DNA from: Axinella damicornis
Lineage: Eukaryota > Porifera > Demospongiae > Axinellida > Axinellidae
DNA: 64,000 nt
NCBI GenBank assembly: GCA_963931865.1
Contig: OZ007507.1
Location: 721,139-785,138, forward strand
Direction of reading: 5' to 3'
Shown: positions 1 through 10,649 of the stretch, piece by piece
How the letters are laid out: every line of letters begins with the position of its first letter
How positions within the stretch are numbered: position 1 is the first letter of the stretch
Notes under the pieces: model-generated
Database searches by the model: none
What the model saw: only the letters and a program-made list of their open reading frames with translations
Told to the model about the DNA's origin: nothing
Program-made: the position numbers and the translations under genes

Positions 1-236
1 AACCGGTACCTCATAGGTCAAGTTTCTTAGTTCCATGCCAGTAGCTAGCTAGCTATAACAGGATCAAGGGCAATTACATGCGGCTTCAATACCAAGCAAT
101 GTGCATTCAAGCAGATCACTTACACTATAGGTCCTCCAATTTCAGACACATATACAGAGACCTTACCAAATCACACATTCCAAAGCACAGGAAGTGGAGA
201 ACAGCATACCAGCATCAGAGTGACTTGTGAGTGGAG

Positions 237-1354
237 ATGAAGATTCTGAGTGTACGAATTGTGAGAGATACCACAGTGGTAGCAATGTTGGGCATCACTT
301 GTATGCTAATATTAACAGTGTGGCACAACCATGTGCACAGTAGCACAGCTTCATGGGACGTTGAGAGAGAAGAACCATGGAAATCTGGAAGAGGATATGG
401 CAGGCAAACCCACGGATCAGGCAGGAAAATAACGGAGTCTGTTTCAGAGATGCAAAAGAGGTTTCATAAGGACAGAAACAGTTCTGAAACCACAACACTG
501 TCACAAGAAGATATCGATGGTGTTGAGAACTTCATATTTTTTGTTGGCTATCCCAGAAGTGGCCACAGTATAGTTGCTAGTTTGATGGATGCCCACCCAA
601 ATATTATTGTCGCACATGAGTACGACCTCTTCCACAAGTTGAGATATAGTCCTCTAAAACACAGGCGTTGGGAAACTCTGTATTACTCGTTGTACATGAA
701 CAGCCGTAACAATGCTCTTAGAGGATGGAGGAGTAGCACCAAACTGCACAAGGGCTACACACTGGAAGTTGGAGGCGGTTGGCAAGGAAGATTTACTAAA
801 CTCAAGGTTATTGGTGACAAGTCAGGGGGTCGCACTGAACAAGAGTACGAGGCCTCTTCCCCCAAGTTTGTGAACCTGTATCATCAGTTGCAGAAAATGG
901 TAGGTGTTCCAGTGAGGGGTATACAAATCCCTACGATATGATATCAACTCAACTACTCTATAGAGACAAAGATCGCCCTGGCCCTAAACTCAGTGCTGCA
1001 AGTGAAGAACACAGATACAACAGCACTGGACACCTGGCAATTCGGATCAACAGAGCATTTGAGTTCATACAGAACGTACATGTACACAACATGATCAGAG
1101 ATTGCAACCTGACAGTTCTTGAGATTCACAATGTGGACCTTGTTCACGACCCCAGAGGAACCATGCAGAGGGTGTGTCACTTCCTTGATCTTGAGTGTCC
1201 CAAGGACTACTTGCAACAATGCTCTGACAAGGTGTACACGGCAGTGTCCAAGACAAGGCTTTTGGTTGAATGGCCACAATATTTGAGGCAAAGTGTCTTC
1301 GAAGAGATGCACAAGTATCCATACTTCCAACGATACACATTTGAAGGAGAATGA
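237..1354 (+). pseudogene. Sulfotransferase-like gene ST1, frameshifted
   Basis: Golgi-type (type II membrane) sulfotransferase-like protein, expected to move sulfate from PAPS to a glycan or protein. From the first ATG at 237 the protein has a short basic N-terminus, a hydrophobic anchor near residues 11-30, a stem, then the PAPS 5'-phosphosulfate loop FFVGYPRSGHSIVASLMDAH. The frame ends at 941 after GVPVRGIQIPTI. The rest of the domain (NPYDMISTQLLY onward to YTFEGE) continues in another frame from about 939 to 1354. Aligned with ST2 and ST3, about 10 nt are missing where their MIHVVRNP segment lies, which removes the 3'-phosphate-binding arginine. ST1 has no intron where ST2 and ST3 have one. 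It could be a pseudogene or an assembly error; the family call is firm, the exact substrate unknown. Confidence 0.75.
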
Positions 1355-1561
1355 GGAATTGTTGCTGTGCTGGTTCGGACTTATCCAAGCAACAAACAAA
1401 ATACTGCATGTACCAGGTTGGGTACTGTAACGGTAGGGCAAACCTACCGGAAATTACGCCGTAAACTATAGACCAACTGCCTGCGCTGCATGCGCGTGGC
1501 CTACGTGAGTAACTAAGGTGGTGGTGTCCGGAGCAGCGAATTATTTGCTCGTGCCTCATGC
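1355..1561. other. Intergenic, ST1 to carboxypeptidase 1
   Basis: Short spacer of about 200 bases. It probably holds the ST1 3' end and the promoter of the candidate signal-peptide exon that starts at 1562. I see no TATA box or repeat that I can defend. Confidence 0.4.
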
Positions 1562-1674
1562 ATGGCACTTTACGTAGTGATTCTTGGAGTGCTGGTGCTG
1601 CTGCATCCTGGTGTACTGACCGTCCGATCGAAGCACGCCGCACCTACACCTCGGGATGAAGTCTTCCTGAAATG
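1562..1674 (+). other. Candidate signal-peptide exon of carboxypeptidase 1
   Basis: ATG at 1562 opens MALYVVILGVLVLLHPGVLT, a typical hydrophobic signal peptide. It resembles the first exon of copy 2 (MWVAVILSALVICPGVLTLR) in sequence and in its splice phase (ends TG|gtagga). It could be the true first exon, an alternative first exon, or the remnant of a third gene. Confidence 0.6.
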
Positions 1675-4600
1675 GTAGGAGGAGTCTGGCCGCATGCAAA
1701 TAGTACATCCATGTTGCATGTACAGGCTTGGGGATCCACCTTACGTCTATAGCTATCCCACCACTTCACCATCTCCCTCATTATACAGCTGTCAATCTCA
1801 TCCGGATCCATAGCATGCCTACTCAAGCTGAGTTCATCATCATACACGTACTATAGGCCCCTACTTAACAGACAGATTCTTCAATTTTAGCTAGCTATAG
1901 CTAATTTAGCCTGATGCGGTGCATATTTATTTTTTTAAAATTTGTGTGCCTCATGGGTCAGAGTTGGACTGCTGGTTTTTGTACCATGGTGCAAAATATT
2001 AATTCATTCATGCATAGCTATGTACTCCTTCACCCACTCCTCACAATCCTGCTGACCCAACAGCATCCTGCTCAATCTCTATATAGTATGCAGAGGCGGC
2101 GCCGCCGGTCCGGCTGCTCCGGCTTTGGCCGGACCACTTTTCCAGCCGACCTGATTATAATATCACGTGCAATGTAGTCACGCAAAATCTACGCTTGATC
2201 TTATATGCAGACTCGGCTGTTTCTCATCCTAGTTGGGGCCTACCATTGAAACTCCACAGCAGCCAAGGTCTTTTCTTTCCCAAAACAGCCATTTTGATGC
2301 TACGAGAGCGCTTCCTCATCGCTAAAAATACATGCGAAAAAATTTTCCGCGCTTTGCGCGGACAGATCAGCACTTCACACCTCTGCCAACACCCAGAGCG
2401 CCCTCCAGGCACCGCCTTCCGCAGTGCGCTATGATAGTGAGCCACACCACTTCTTTTATGCCGCTGCCGCCCCTGGTATGTGGGTGGACCACAGTAGCTA
2501 CATACGCCTCTAGCGATAAGGAAGCTAGCTTGTCATACCACTGCATGCATATTGAGCTCTAGTTGGTGTATATAGTTTGTGGAGGATAGACACAGCCACG
2601 ACGACCACTCTGTGTCATTTCCAAGTGTGTTTTTGTGAAAAACCGTGTCAAGTTGATTTTTCCGGGGCACAATATCACTAGCATGATGCTTGGCCATGCA
2701 CTGGTACTGATTGATCCCTCCCTACATGAACCAACTTAAGCACCTGCGGGAAACCGAGGAAGTGTTAATTGGGCCGAGGGCGCAGTACGTATGTATATGC
2801 GCCCACCATATAGCCTTACTCGCACATGTAGCCGTTGGCTGAATTTCATTTTTGAAGTTGATTCTAGAATGTCGGTGAATGGACAGCTGTGATTGCCTCA
2901 GGGTACACGGTCTCTGTCGGGCCTGGGAACGAGGGTAATGCCATACCTGGTGATTTATTCTTATAGTGAGAGTTATCCGACTCCTGAGACTGGGCCCTTG
3001 CCACCCATCTTCATGAGACTGCCAGCCAGACCATCACAACAGCTGTCCAGGCCAGAAGGGTACAGGAGAACCGTAACATATGAAGGACAGGTTATTGCAA
3101 GATGGTAAGTTATATATACTGGAGGTCATGTGACCAACTTATACGTACAGAAGTTTTCTGTATCAGTCATACAGATGAATTCTTTCTGGTTTGGGCCACA
3201 AGCCAATGGTCTCTTCCTTCATAAGCACACAAATGCCTAATGACTTTTTAAAAAATGTCAGCCAGCTCCTCAAGCAACATCACAATAATTATGTCTTTCA
3301 TGTCATTTCTGTCCATACACACATCCTTATACATGCTGTGACTTGCTAGTGCTGTCAGTGAGATAGAGAGACACTCTCTGCTTGATCATGATGGAGTGGA
3401 TGTGTTAGGATCTGGACTAGACGGTGATGTTGATATACGGATGCAGAGGAAACTCTTCCTGGAGGTCCAACACTTGATTCCAGAATGCACCTTGTTGGTT
3501 GAAGATCTAGAAACTTTTGTGGTTGACAGGGAAAGGCAGCTGCTTAGGGATAAGATGGCAGTTTCCTGGTTTGAAACTTACGTAAGTATCATAAACGAGC
3601 ATAGATATATCTCTGTGACTTTATATATGCCATTTCTCTATATATAGCACACATATTCTGAAATTGTGAACTGGTACTCTCGGTTGGCAGCTGCGTCTCC
3701 TGACCTTGTGAAGTTTTTCCCTTCCATCGGGAAGTCAGTGGAGGGACGAGACATGCCCGCTGTGCACATCACTGCAAGCACCAGTGAAGTCTCCAAGAAA
3801 ATCTACTTCCAGTGCCAAATTCATGCAAGTATGTCGTGACTTCATGCATGCAGAGGGTCTGGGTATGATGCTGTCCCACACAGGCACAAACCAATTTGTG
3901 AAACCCAGTTTGTGGTACCCCATGCAATTAGAGAGTGTCTGTTAGTGACAGAAATCTGTATATATGATACGTATCCTAATTGTAAGTTGCGTGACTTTGC
4001 TGATAGAAAATGAAGCTTGGGACTCAGAAACGTTTGAGTCTAGGTGAAGACAGTCACCAATTTTCAATGTTGGAGAGCATGCAGTTCATTTCATCGTTAG
4101 AACTTTAGAGAGTATTTCTATTGCATGCTACTAGACATATATCCCATCTTCATGCAGAGAGGAGTGGTTCCTGTGTATTGGTATTGACTGTTATGTATCC
4201 ATGGAGGAGTGGTTTACTATACACATGTGAATGGTGTTTGTATCACGGCAACCTCACCTTCCAGGGGAATGGATCACTGGTGCCACTTGTATGTACATTG
4301 CCAACCACCTAACTGAGAGCTATGAGAAAGATGAGCAGGTACGTGTACAAGAATAGATAGATAATGGATAGATAGATAATGGATATGAGTCACTTCTGAC
4401 CTGCAGGCCTTAGTTAGTGGTATGATATGCAATACTGGGGACGGTTCCATCTCAACGTGCTATCATGCAGGTCACCGCCCTGTTAAAGTCGCTTGAGTTC
4501 ATCTTTGTGCCCTTTGTGAACCCAGACGGTTACGCAGTAAGTTGACCCTTTCGACCTCTAGTCATAGCAGTTCACTGTAGATCGTACTGTTTAGTACACT

Positions 4601-6445
4601 TGGAGCAATGATAGGCTGTGGAGGAAGAATCGCAGGAAGGGAAGATCATGTGATGGTGTTGACCTGAACAGAAACTACAACATCCGATGGGGTGGGGTGA
4701 GTCAACAAACTAGCTATATGCAATATTTTGTGCTAAGGGATTTTGTTGATCTTTAAATTTAGCCTGGAAGCTCTGGTAGTGAGTGCAGCGAGACATACCG
4801 TGGTCCCAGTGTGGAATCTGAACCAGAGACCCAAAACATAGTCAACTATTTCGAGTAAGCTCTGCACAACTAGTATACATTGGCACACTTGTGATTGTGC
4901 AGTATACTCTTTCGTTTCAGTAAGACAAACTAACTTTCTAACAGGATATGTAATGGATTTCATGCAGCATATTTGACACAAACTAGTTGTTTGTTAGCTG
5001 ATAGAGGACCAACAGTCCATTCCTCTGCATTTCCGGTCACCTTAGTGGCTGGGGACGTGGGATTCATGACCTCATATGTTTGCCTGATCTGTATAGTCTC
5101 GTATTATGAGTGAACTGTTCAGTGGGTACAATGTGTTCTCAAGTGTCTTTTCACATGCACCCACAGGCAGAATGGTCCCATCATTGTCCTCCTGCCACAC
5201 CCACCTTGTCCTCCCTTGCCACACCCACAGGCAGAATGGTCCCATCATTGGAGCAATTGACTTCCATTCCTACAGTCAGCTGATCCTGAGGCCCTGGGGT
5301 TAGCAATCATACTTTTGATGTCTTAGATTGTGGCGTGCTCTGAGTGCTACACACCGTACCTTTGCCCATACATAGGCTTTACAAATGAGAGCTGTCCAGA
5401 TGAGGAAGAACTGAAAGGGTTGGGAGATGGCATGTCCAAAGCAGCTTACGGCGTAAGGCCTTGCAACTTGTACTCACTGTAGGTTATGTAAAGTACAGGT
5501 GTGTAATTCAGGTATTAACTTGTGCCTAGTTAGTCAGGTTTCCAGATCAGCCTTGTTGCAGGCCTGCATGTGCCACTCAGCCTGGAGACTCGTTTATCAT
5601 GCTTTGTCTATAGGTGCATCATACGAAGTACACACCAGAGAGGGGCATACAACTCTATACTGTCTCAGGAGCAGCCTCAGATTGGTATGCAGATATTCTT
5701 CCTTTTTTGTTAACGTTTTGCTTTTCGTGAAGGCTAAATTCATACATTGCACGGCTGGGCTACTTCATGAAGCCTATAGAGCAGTGGAGTTAGTTTCCAT
5801 ATAGCAATAGAGATGAAAGTTTATATACTTGAAAGTGATCATGAAATGAACAAAAGATACCTTGTACCCATTGGTCACTTTAGAGATATAATTAAGAACT
5901 GTAGGCACTGGTGCACTGATGTGTAATGTTTATCTCCTGTCACTTTGTGGTACATTGGTTGCGTTGTTGAGTATTCAGTGGTTATGAAATGCTCTGCATG
6001 CAGCTGCTCACTCTCACCTGCAAGAGGCTTGATGCCTTGATTCCATCCATGCCTGGTCCACACTGTCCACTAACGCAATCCTGACTGTCTGATGGCAGTT
6101 GGGGTTCAGGGTGTATGTATTTGTTGTGTAGGTTCTATTCTGAGGATGCAGCTGCACAGAACAAGGGCTTCAGGGCAGCTGGGCTTGCCATTGAACTGAG
6201 AGACACAGGCCAGTACGGCTGCCTTCTCCCCCCGGACCAGGTAACCACTCAGTGGACCGTCATGACAGTGCACAAAATTTAATACTCCATGGTTTCAAGC
6301 CCTTCCATGGCATGATCAGTCGCAGACTTAATAATTATTTGTGTGATCTGCCTCACAGATAATACCGACAGGGCAGGAGATGGTGCCCACTGTGATCTAC
6401 TTTGCAGAGCACATGCTGACTAACGCTATCCTGTACCAGAATTGA
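1562..6445 (+). CDS. M14 zymogen carboxypeptidase, copy 1 (CPA1)
   Basis: Secreted zinc metallocarboxypeptidase of the M14A (carboxypeptidase A/B) family, made with an activation propeptide. Phase-consistent exons: 3350-3581 (propeptide), 3648-3828, 4265-4338, 4471-4536, 4595-4696, 4763-4854, 5231-5298, 5376-5452, 5614-5684, 6132-6240, 6359-6445 (stop). Visible active-site parts: HAREW across the 3828/4265 junction (zinc ligands H69 and E72), WRKNR (R127), VDLNRN (N144, R145), DFHSYSQLILRPWG (H196), the Tyr248-equivalent in QLYTVSGAASDW, and IELRDTGQYG (E270). The residue equal to 255, which sets specificity, is Ser (Ile in bovine CPA, Asp in CPB). The 5' end is uncertain: a signal-peptide exon at 1562-1674 and a second candidate ending at 3104 both finish TG|gt and fit exon 3350. 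Tandem relative of the 10650-14953 gene. Confidence 0.88.
1675..3049. other. Possible first intron of carboxypeptidase 1; no confident gene
   Basis: No supported gene. It holds a GC-rich stretch near 2092-2140 and a GCCTGGGAACGAGGG half-site near 2919 that looks like one arm of the fold-back family described elsewhere. Open frames here show no protein-like composition. Confidence 0.4.
3050..3104 (+). other. Candidate second N-terminal exon of carboxypeptidase 1
   Basis: Ends EGYRRTVTYEGQVIAR plus TG|gtaagt. This matches EGYSRTVSYNNEIVVTW, the second half of exon 1 in copy 2, including splice phase. The acceptor is unclear (a CAG lies near 3052). Copy 2 has both halves in one exon, so an intron may have split this exon in copy 1. 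Confidence 0.5.
5162..5251 (+). repeat. Tandem duplication of a 3' splice site
   Basis: The stretch from the CACAG acceptor into the exon (next bases GCAGAATGGTCCCATCATTG) occurs twice, exon starts at 5167 and 5231. The 64-nt offset is not a multiple of three, so only the second acceptor keeps the carboxypeptidase frame. Confidence 0.85.
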
Positions 6446-7169
6446 TCAATTATGAATAGGCTGTGTATCGCAGTGTTGTTTTAGCCACATGCTCCTGTAG
6501 GAACAAATTGGAGAGAAAGGAGGGTCTGGTAAATGGGCTTGCTAGCAAGCGGAGCTGGGGAATCCCAACAGATGCAACCAAAATAACTACAAGCGTGTTA
6601 AATGTCAACTGTGGCCCTGCGCAAGCGGCTGCACTTTGATTGAAGCATAGGGCTTCCACAAACACACAATTGTTTCAATTTGCTCTGCACAGATTTCAGC
6701 AGAGATACGCTGGCTAGCAAACCCATTTACCTGACCCTCCTTTCCGATTTTTCCAACATGCAGGGCATACGCATGGAGGACTGGGCGTGGAAAGTCTGCA
6801 TGGGATGTTGACAGACTAATGTTGTTTTAGTACTATAATATTATGATCTGATCATAATCGTCATGATACAACAGATAGATATGCGATTATTATAGTAGTA
6901 ATCCTCAGTTAGCTACTCTTGTGGCAGTCTCGTTCCCAGACCCCCTCAGTCTGGGAACGAGACTACTCTTGATGGTGTTTTAGGCAAAGACAATAAATGT
7001 ACGATAGTAACACTGGAATGTAGCAAAAAGGTGCCAACAATGGTGGAATGTTATGCATGGAGATAAGGTTGCCAACTGTGCACTTCAACAGGGTTGTCGA
7101 CATCTGTGCAGTCCCTTGTGCAGTCCCAGACAACAAAGGAGTAGTAGTTATAAATTTCATTCATGTGTT
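6446..7169. other. Intergenic, carboxypeptidase 1 to ST2, with inverted repeats
   Basis: Contains a roughly 40-bp imperfect inverted repeat (6511-6550 against 6711-6750, core GCTAGCAA...CCCATTTACC) and a fold-back element at 6926-6964. The last part is the likely 3' UTR of ST2, which resembles the corresponding region after ST3 (near 9010). Confidence 0.5.
6926..6964. repeat. Fold-back element, GTCTCGTTCCCAGAC type
   Basis: AGTCTCGTTCCCAGAC and its reverse complement separated by about 7 bases. Confidence 0.8.
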
Positions 7170-8332
7170 TCACCTGTCCTCCCAAAAGCTGCCCTCAAAT
7201 GAGTAGCCTCTGAAGAAAGGGAACTCCTTCATCCTCTTTTCTACAGTGGTGCGAACGCTTGGAGACCACACCAGTAAATCTCTTGTCCTAGAGACAGACT
7301 TGAAGGTTTTATTGTAGCACTGCTGGACGTAGTCTGCGGAGCACTCCAGATCCAGAGCATCACAAAGGCTTTGGAGGGTGCTGTTGGGTCTCTTAATGAG
7401 GTCTTCAACGTGGACATGCAGTACTTTTGCCTTGCACATCCTAGATATATTCATCACTGCTTCTGACAGGTTAAACATCCTATCAATTTTAGAGGTCATT
7501 ATCTCCATATTATAGTGTTGAGCTGGGGTGAAGGAATTTGAAGTCAGTAGCTTATGCGGGGTCCCCATACCAGCTACATAGTGGAGTCGAGTTGCTATCA
7601 TATCAAATGGGTTTCGAACAACATGGATCATGTAGATGGGTATCCTTAATGTCTCTGCTAACTCCTCACACTTATCAAGAAAAAGAGAAGGATCCGTAAG
7701 GTAGACAATGGTATTCCCGCTAGCTTGCTTATTGCCAATGACTTTGAGTTTCCTAAATCTCCCTTGCCATGAGGATGAAATAAACAATGAGTATCCCTTC
7801 CTATTCTTTCTGTCCGAACTTCTTCCACCCGTGGTGGCAGACTTCCTGCTGTCCGAGTAAATAGCACTGAAGAGGTAACTTTTATTGAGCTTCAACTTTG
7901 GGGTCTTCAGCCAAGTACCGAACTCTTTACATTCATTAGCAATAATCATGTTGGGGTGGGCATCCAGCATGCTACCAATAATGCTAGAACCACTTCTTGC
8001 ATACCCAACAAAGAAAACAAATTTCTCCACACCGTCAATGTCGTCTTTTGAGAGCCCATCATGGTGGGGTGGCAGGAGCATACTCTCTGATGCTGGTCCT
8101 CCTTCAGGTGTAGATAGAGAGATAGGCTGAATGTCTGCATACAGTTTCACTTTCAAAAGAGACATTCGATTTTCTACTACATATTAGCACCTGATTTCCG
8201 AGTCACTGATTGAGAGCCGACGTCTGTGTCTCCTCTCCGAATCACCAACACAGCCAACAGTGTAAGAGGGAGGATGGAAATCGCCAGAGACAATTTGACG
8301 ATCGTACTTACCCGTGCCCGCCCCAACCCCAT
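7170..8332 (-). CDS. Sulfotransferase-like type II membrane protein, ST2
   Basis: Two exons on the minus strand: 8191-8332 (ATG, short cytosolic tail, anchor near KLSLAISILPLTLLAVLVI) and 7170-8134 (lumenal domain). The splice is TCAG|gtgcta to gcag|AC, phase 1; total 368 aa. PAPS loop FVGYARSGSSIIGSML, 3'-phosphate site HVVRNPFDMIATR, C-terminal RGYSFEGSFWEDR. Role: transfer of sulfate from PAPS in the Golgi lumen; acceptor unknown. Nearly the same as ST3 in sequence, intron position and 3' flank, so a recent tandem duplication. A longer upstream frame exists, but the ATG at 8332 fits ST3, whose anchor exon begins at the same place. Confidence 0.85.
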
Positions 8333-9039
8333 CTCGTATACTGCGTACCGTGATCTGAGTATATACGTATACACGTACACAGGAGCGCCGCAACACACAC
8401 AGTACACTATACAACGCTGCCTGTTTGTATACTGGGTGCGCGCGCGTTTCCGGTACCTACACCCCGTATGCCACATTCTAGAATGTGGCATACGGGTCCG
8501 AGTACGGGTGTAGGTACTAGGTACCGGAAACGCGCGCGCACCCAGTATACAAACAGGCAGCTTTCGAATTTCGGAGACCTGACGCAACTAAATGTACTAT
8601 TATAGTTGTCTGGGACTTGTGCACGTCTCAGATTATACGAAGTAGATATTGGTCCGGCAGGAAGTAGGGCAATGGGTTAGACGAGATGCGTTATTGCAGA
8701 ATTAGATTCACATTTAAATTTTTGTGGCTGTTGTGGCTTTCAAAAACGCTGCCAGGAAGCATTCTGCTATTAGCCAGGAAATAGACCAGTGACTAGTATC
8801 AACTTCCATTTCAGGAAATGGTATTAACTGCCACACCTTGTGGCTTCAAAGGTTAGTATCTGGAAGCTAACACATGCACATATATAGTCAAGGGATCATT
8901 CAGGATACTGTTGTATTATATAAAACTAGGAACAATGTTGGAATGTAATGACTGCATGCATACGGATGGCCAACTGACAATTCAAAGGGGTAGCCTGAGA
9001 CACTTGTGCAGTCCCAGACAACATAGGAGGAGTATTTGT
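8333..9039. other. Intergenic, ST2 to ST3
   Basis: Holds the long palindrome at 8416-8561 and the ST3 3' flank. No gene seen. Confidence 0.5.
8416..8561. repeat. Long palindrome 5' of ST2
   Basis: Arms of about 60-70 bases run from GCTGCCTGTTTGTATACTGG (left) to its reverse complement ending at 8561, with an inner palindrome at CCACATTCTAGAATGTGG. Arms include alternating CGCGCGCG. About 85 bp upstream of the ST2 start codon; it could be a fold-back element or a cruciform in the promoter. Confidence 0.9.
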
Positions 9040-10227
9040 TCATGTTTCCCAAAAGTTGCCCTCAAATGAGTAGCCTCTGAAGAAAGGGAACTCCTTCATC
9101 CTCTTTTCTACAGTGGTGCGAATGCTTGGAGACCACACCAGCAAATCTCTTGTCCTAGAGACAGACTTGAAGGTTTTATTGTAGCACTGCTGGACGTAGT
9201 CTGCGGAGCACTCCAGATCCAGACCATCACAAAGGCTTTGGATAGCGCTGTTGGGTCTCTTAATGAGGTCTTCAATGTGGACATGCAGTATTTTTGCCTT
9301 GCACATCCTAGATATATTCATCACTGCTTCCGACAGGTTAAACATCTTATCAATTCTGGAAGTCATTTTCTCCCCATCATATTGTTTAGCTGGGGTGGAG
9401 GAATTTGAAGTCAGTAGCTTATGCGGGGTCCCCATACCAGCTACATAGTGGAGTCGAGTTGCTATCATATCAAATGGGTTTCGGACAACATGGATCATGT
9501 AGATGGGTATTCTTAATGTCTCTGCTAACTCCTCACACTTATCAACAAAAAAAGAAGGATCTGTAAGGTAGACACTGGTAGTCCCGCCAGCTTGCTTATT
9601 GCCAATGACTTTGAGTTTCCTAAACCTCCCTTGCCATGAGGATGAAATAGACAGTGAGTATCCTTTCTTGTTCTTCATGTCCGAACTTCTTCCACCCGAG
9701 GTGGCAGACTTCCTGCTGTCCAAGTATAAAGCATTGAAGAGGAAACGTTTATTGAGTTCTAATTTTGGTGTCCTCAGCCAAGTCATGAACGCGTCACATT
9801 CATTAGCGATAATCATGTCGGGGTGGGCATCCAGCATGCTACCAATAATGCTAGAACCACTTCTTGCATACCCAACAAAGAAAACAAATTTCTCTACACC
9901 GTCAACATCGTCTTTTGAGAGCCCACCAATCAGGGTTGGCAGAAGTGTTTTTGCTGATGTTGCTGTTCCTCCGGATCCAGGTGAGGACGTTGGTGATGCA
10001 GGAGAAGGTACACACTGGCCTGTATTATTAATCGAAAGTTACTAACACACAAAAACATACTACTAATAAATTTAAGTACCTGATTTGCGAGTCACTGATA
10101 ATTGAGAGTCGGTAACATCGATGGTTGTGTCTCCTCTCCTAAACACCAACACAGCCAGCAGTGCGAGAGGGAGGGAAATCGCCAGAGCAAACGACAATTT
10201 CACGTTTGTACTTACCCTAGGCCTCAT
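9040..10227 (-). CDS. Sulfotransferase-like type II membrane protein, ST3
   Basis: Two exons on the minus strand: 10080-10227 (ATG; MRPRVSTNVK then anchor LSFALAISLPLALLAVLVF) and 9040-10019 (lumenal domain), phase 1 junction, total 375 aa. Same PAPS loop (GYARSGSSIIGSMLDAHP) and 3'-phosphate segment (HVVRNPFDMIATR) as ST2. The stem after the junction (VPSPASPTSSPGSGGTATSA) differs most between the two copies; the catalytic domain is nearly the same. Golgi sulfation is the expected role; acceptor not known. Confidence 0.87.
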
Positions 10228-10405
10228 CTTGGATCACCGGAACTTGAAGAAGATCCGATCACGATCACTCGTCCAGTCGCGTATGTGGTTAATAAAAAAA
10301 ACACACGCACTGACCTCAAAATAAAATAAAAAGCTAGCTCCAGGTCCGGACCGCGATCCGAGCATGCGCATGAGTACCGGGCCGGGTACGGGTCCGGGTA
10401 CGAGT

Positions 10406-10438
10406 TAGTCTCGTTCCCAGGGTCTGGGAACGAGACTA
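10406..10438. repeat. Fold-back element, GTCTCGTTCCCAG type
   Basis: TAGTCTCGTTCCCAG, a few bases, then CTGGGAACGAGACTA; one of the shortest members of the family. Confidence 0.85.
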
Positions 10439-10478
10439 GGTACGGGTACGAGGCCGAGTTTTTCGGCGCTATGCTAAT

Positions 10479-10514
10479 CATGGATAATATAGTATGCGTA
10501 CTATATTATCCATG
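10479..10514. repeat. Perfect 36-bp palindrome
   Basis: CATGGATAATATAGTA, a 4-base centre TGCG, then the exact reverse complement. Lies between the divergent ST3 and CPA2 start codons. Confidence 0.85.
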
Positions 10515-10649
10515 TGCTAATTATGTTGTTATGATGGCCATATGGCTGGCAGGAAGCTAATAAAGAGGTCTGTGAGAACGCGTTGTCGAGGAAAACAGTT
10601 CCGTTCGAGCCATCTCAAGGTAGCCGGCACCGCGTAGGTACTCTACGTG

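Larger units (their letters stand above)
10228..10649. other. Divergent spacer ST3 / carboxypeptidase 2
   Basis: About 420 bases between the ST3 start codon (minus) and the CPA2 start codon (plus), probably carrying both promoters. Contains a fold-back element (10406-10438) and a perfect palindrome (10479-10514). Confidence 0.5.

Noticed and set aside
899..911. GTAGGTGTTCCAG in ST1 as a mini-intron
   Set aside because: Only 13 bases, far too short to splice, and its removal does not restore the missing residues.
5167..5230. First of the two duplicated acceptors as the start of the CPA1 exon
   Set aside because: Using it adds 64 bases and breaks the frame before DFHSYSQL.
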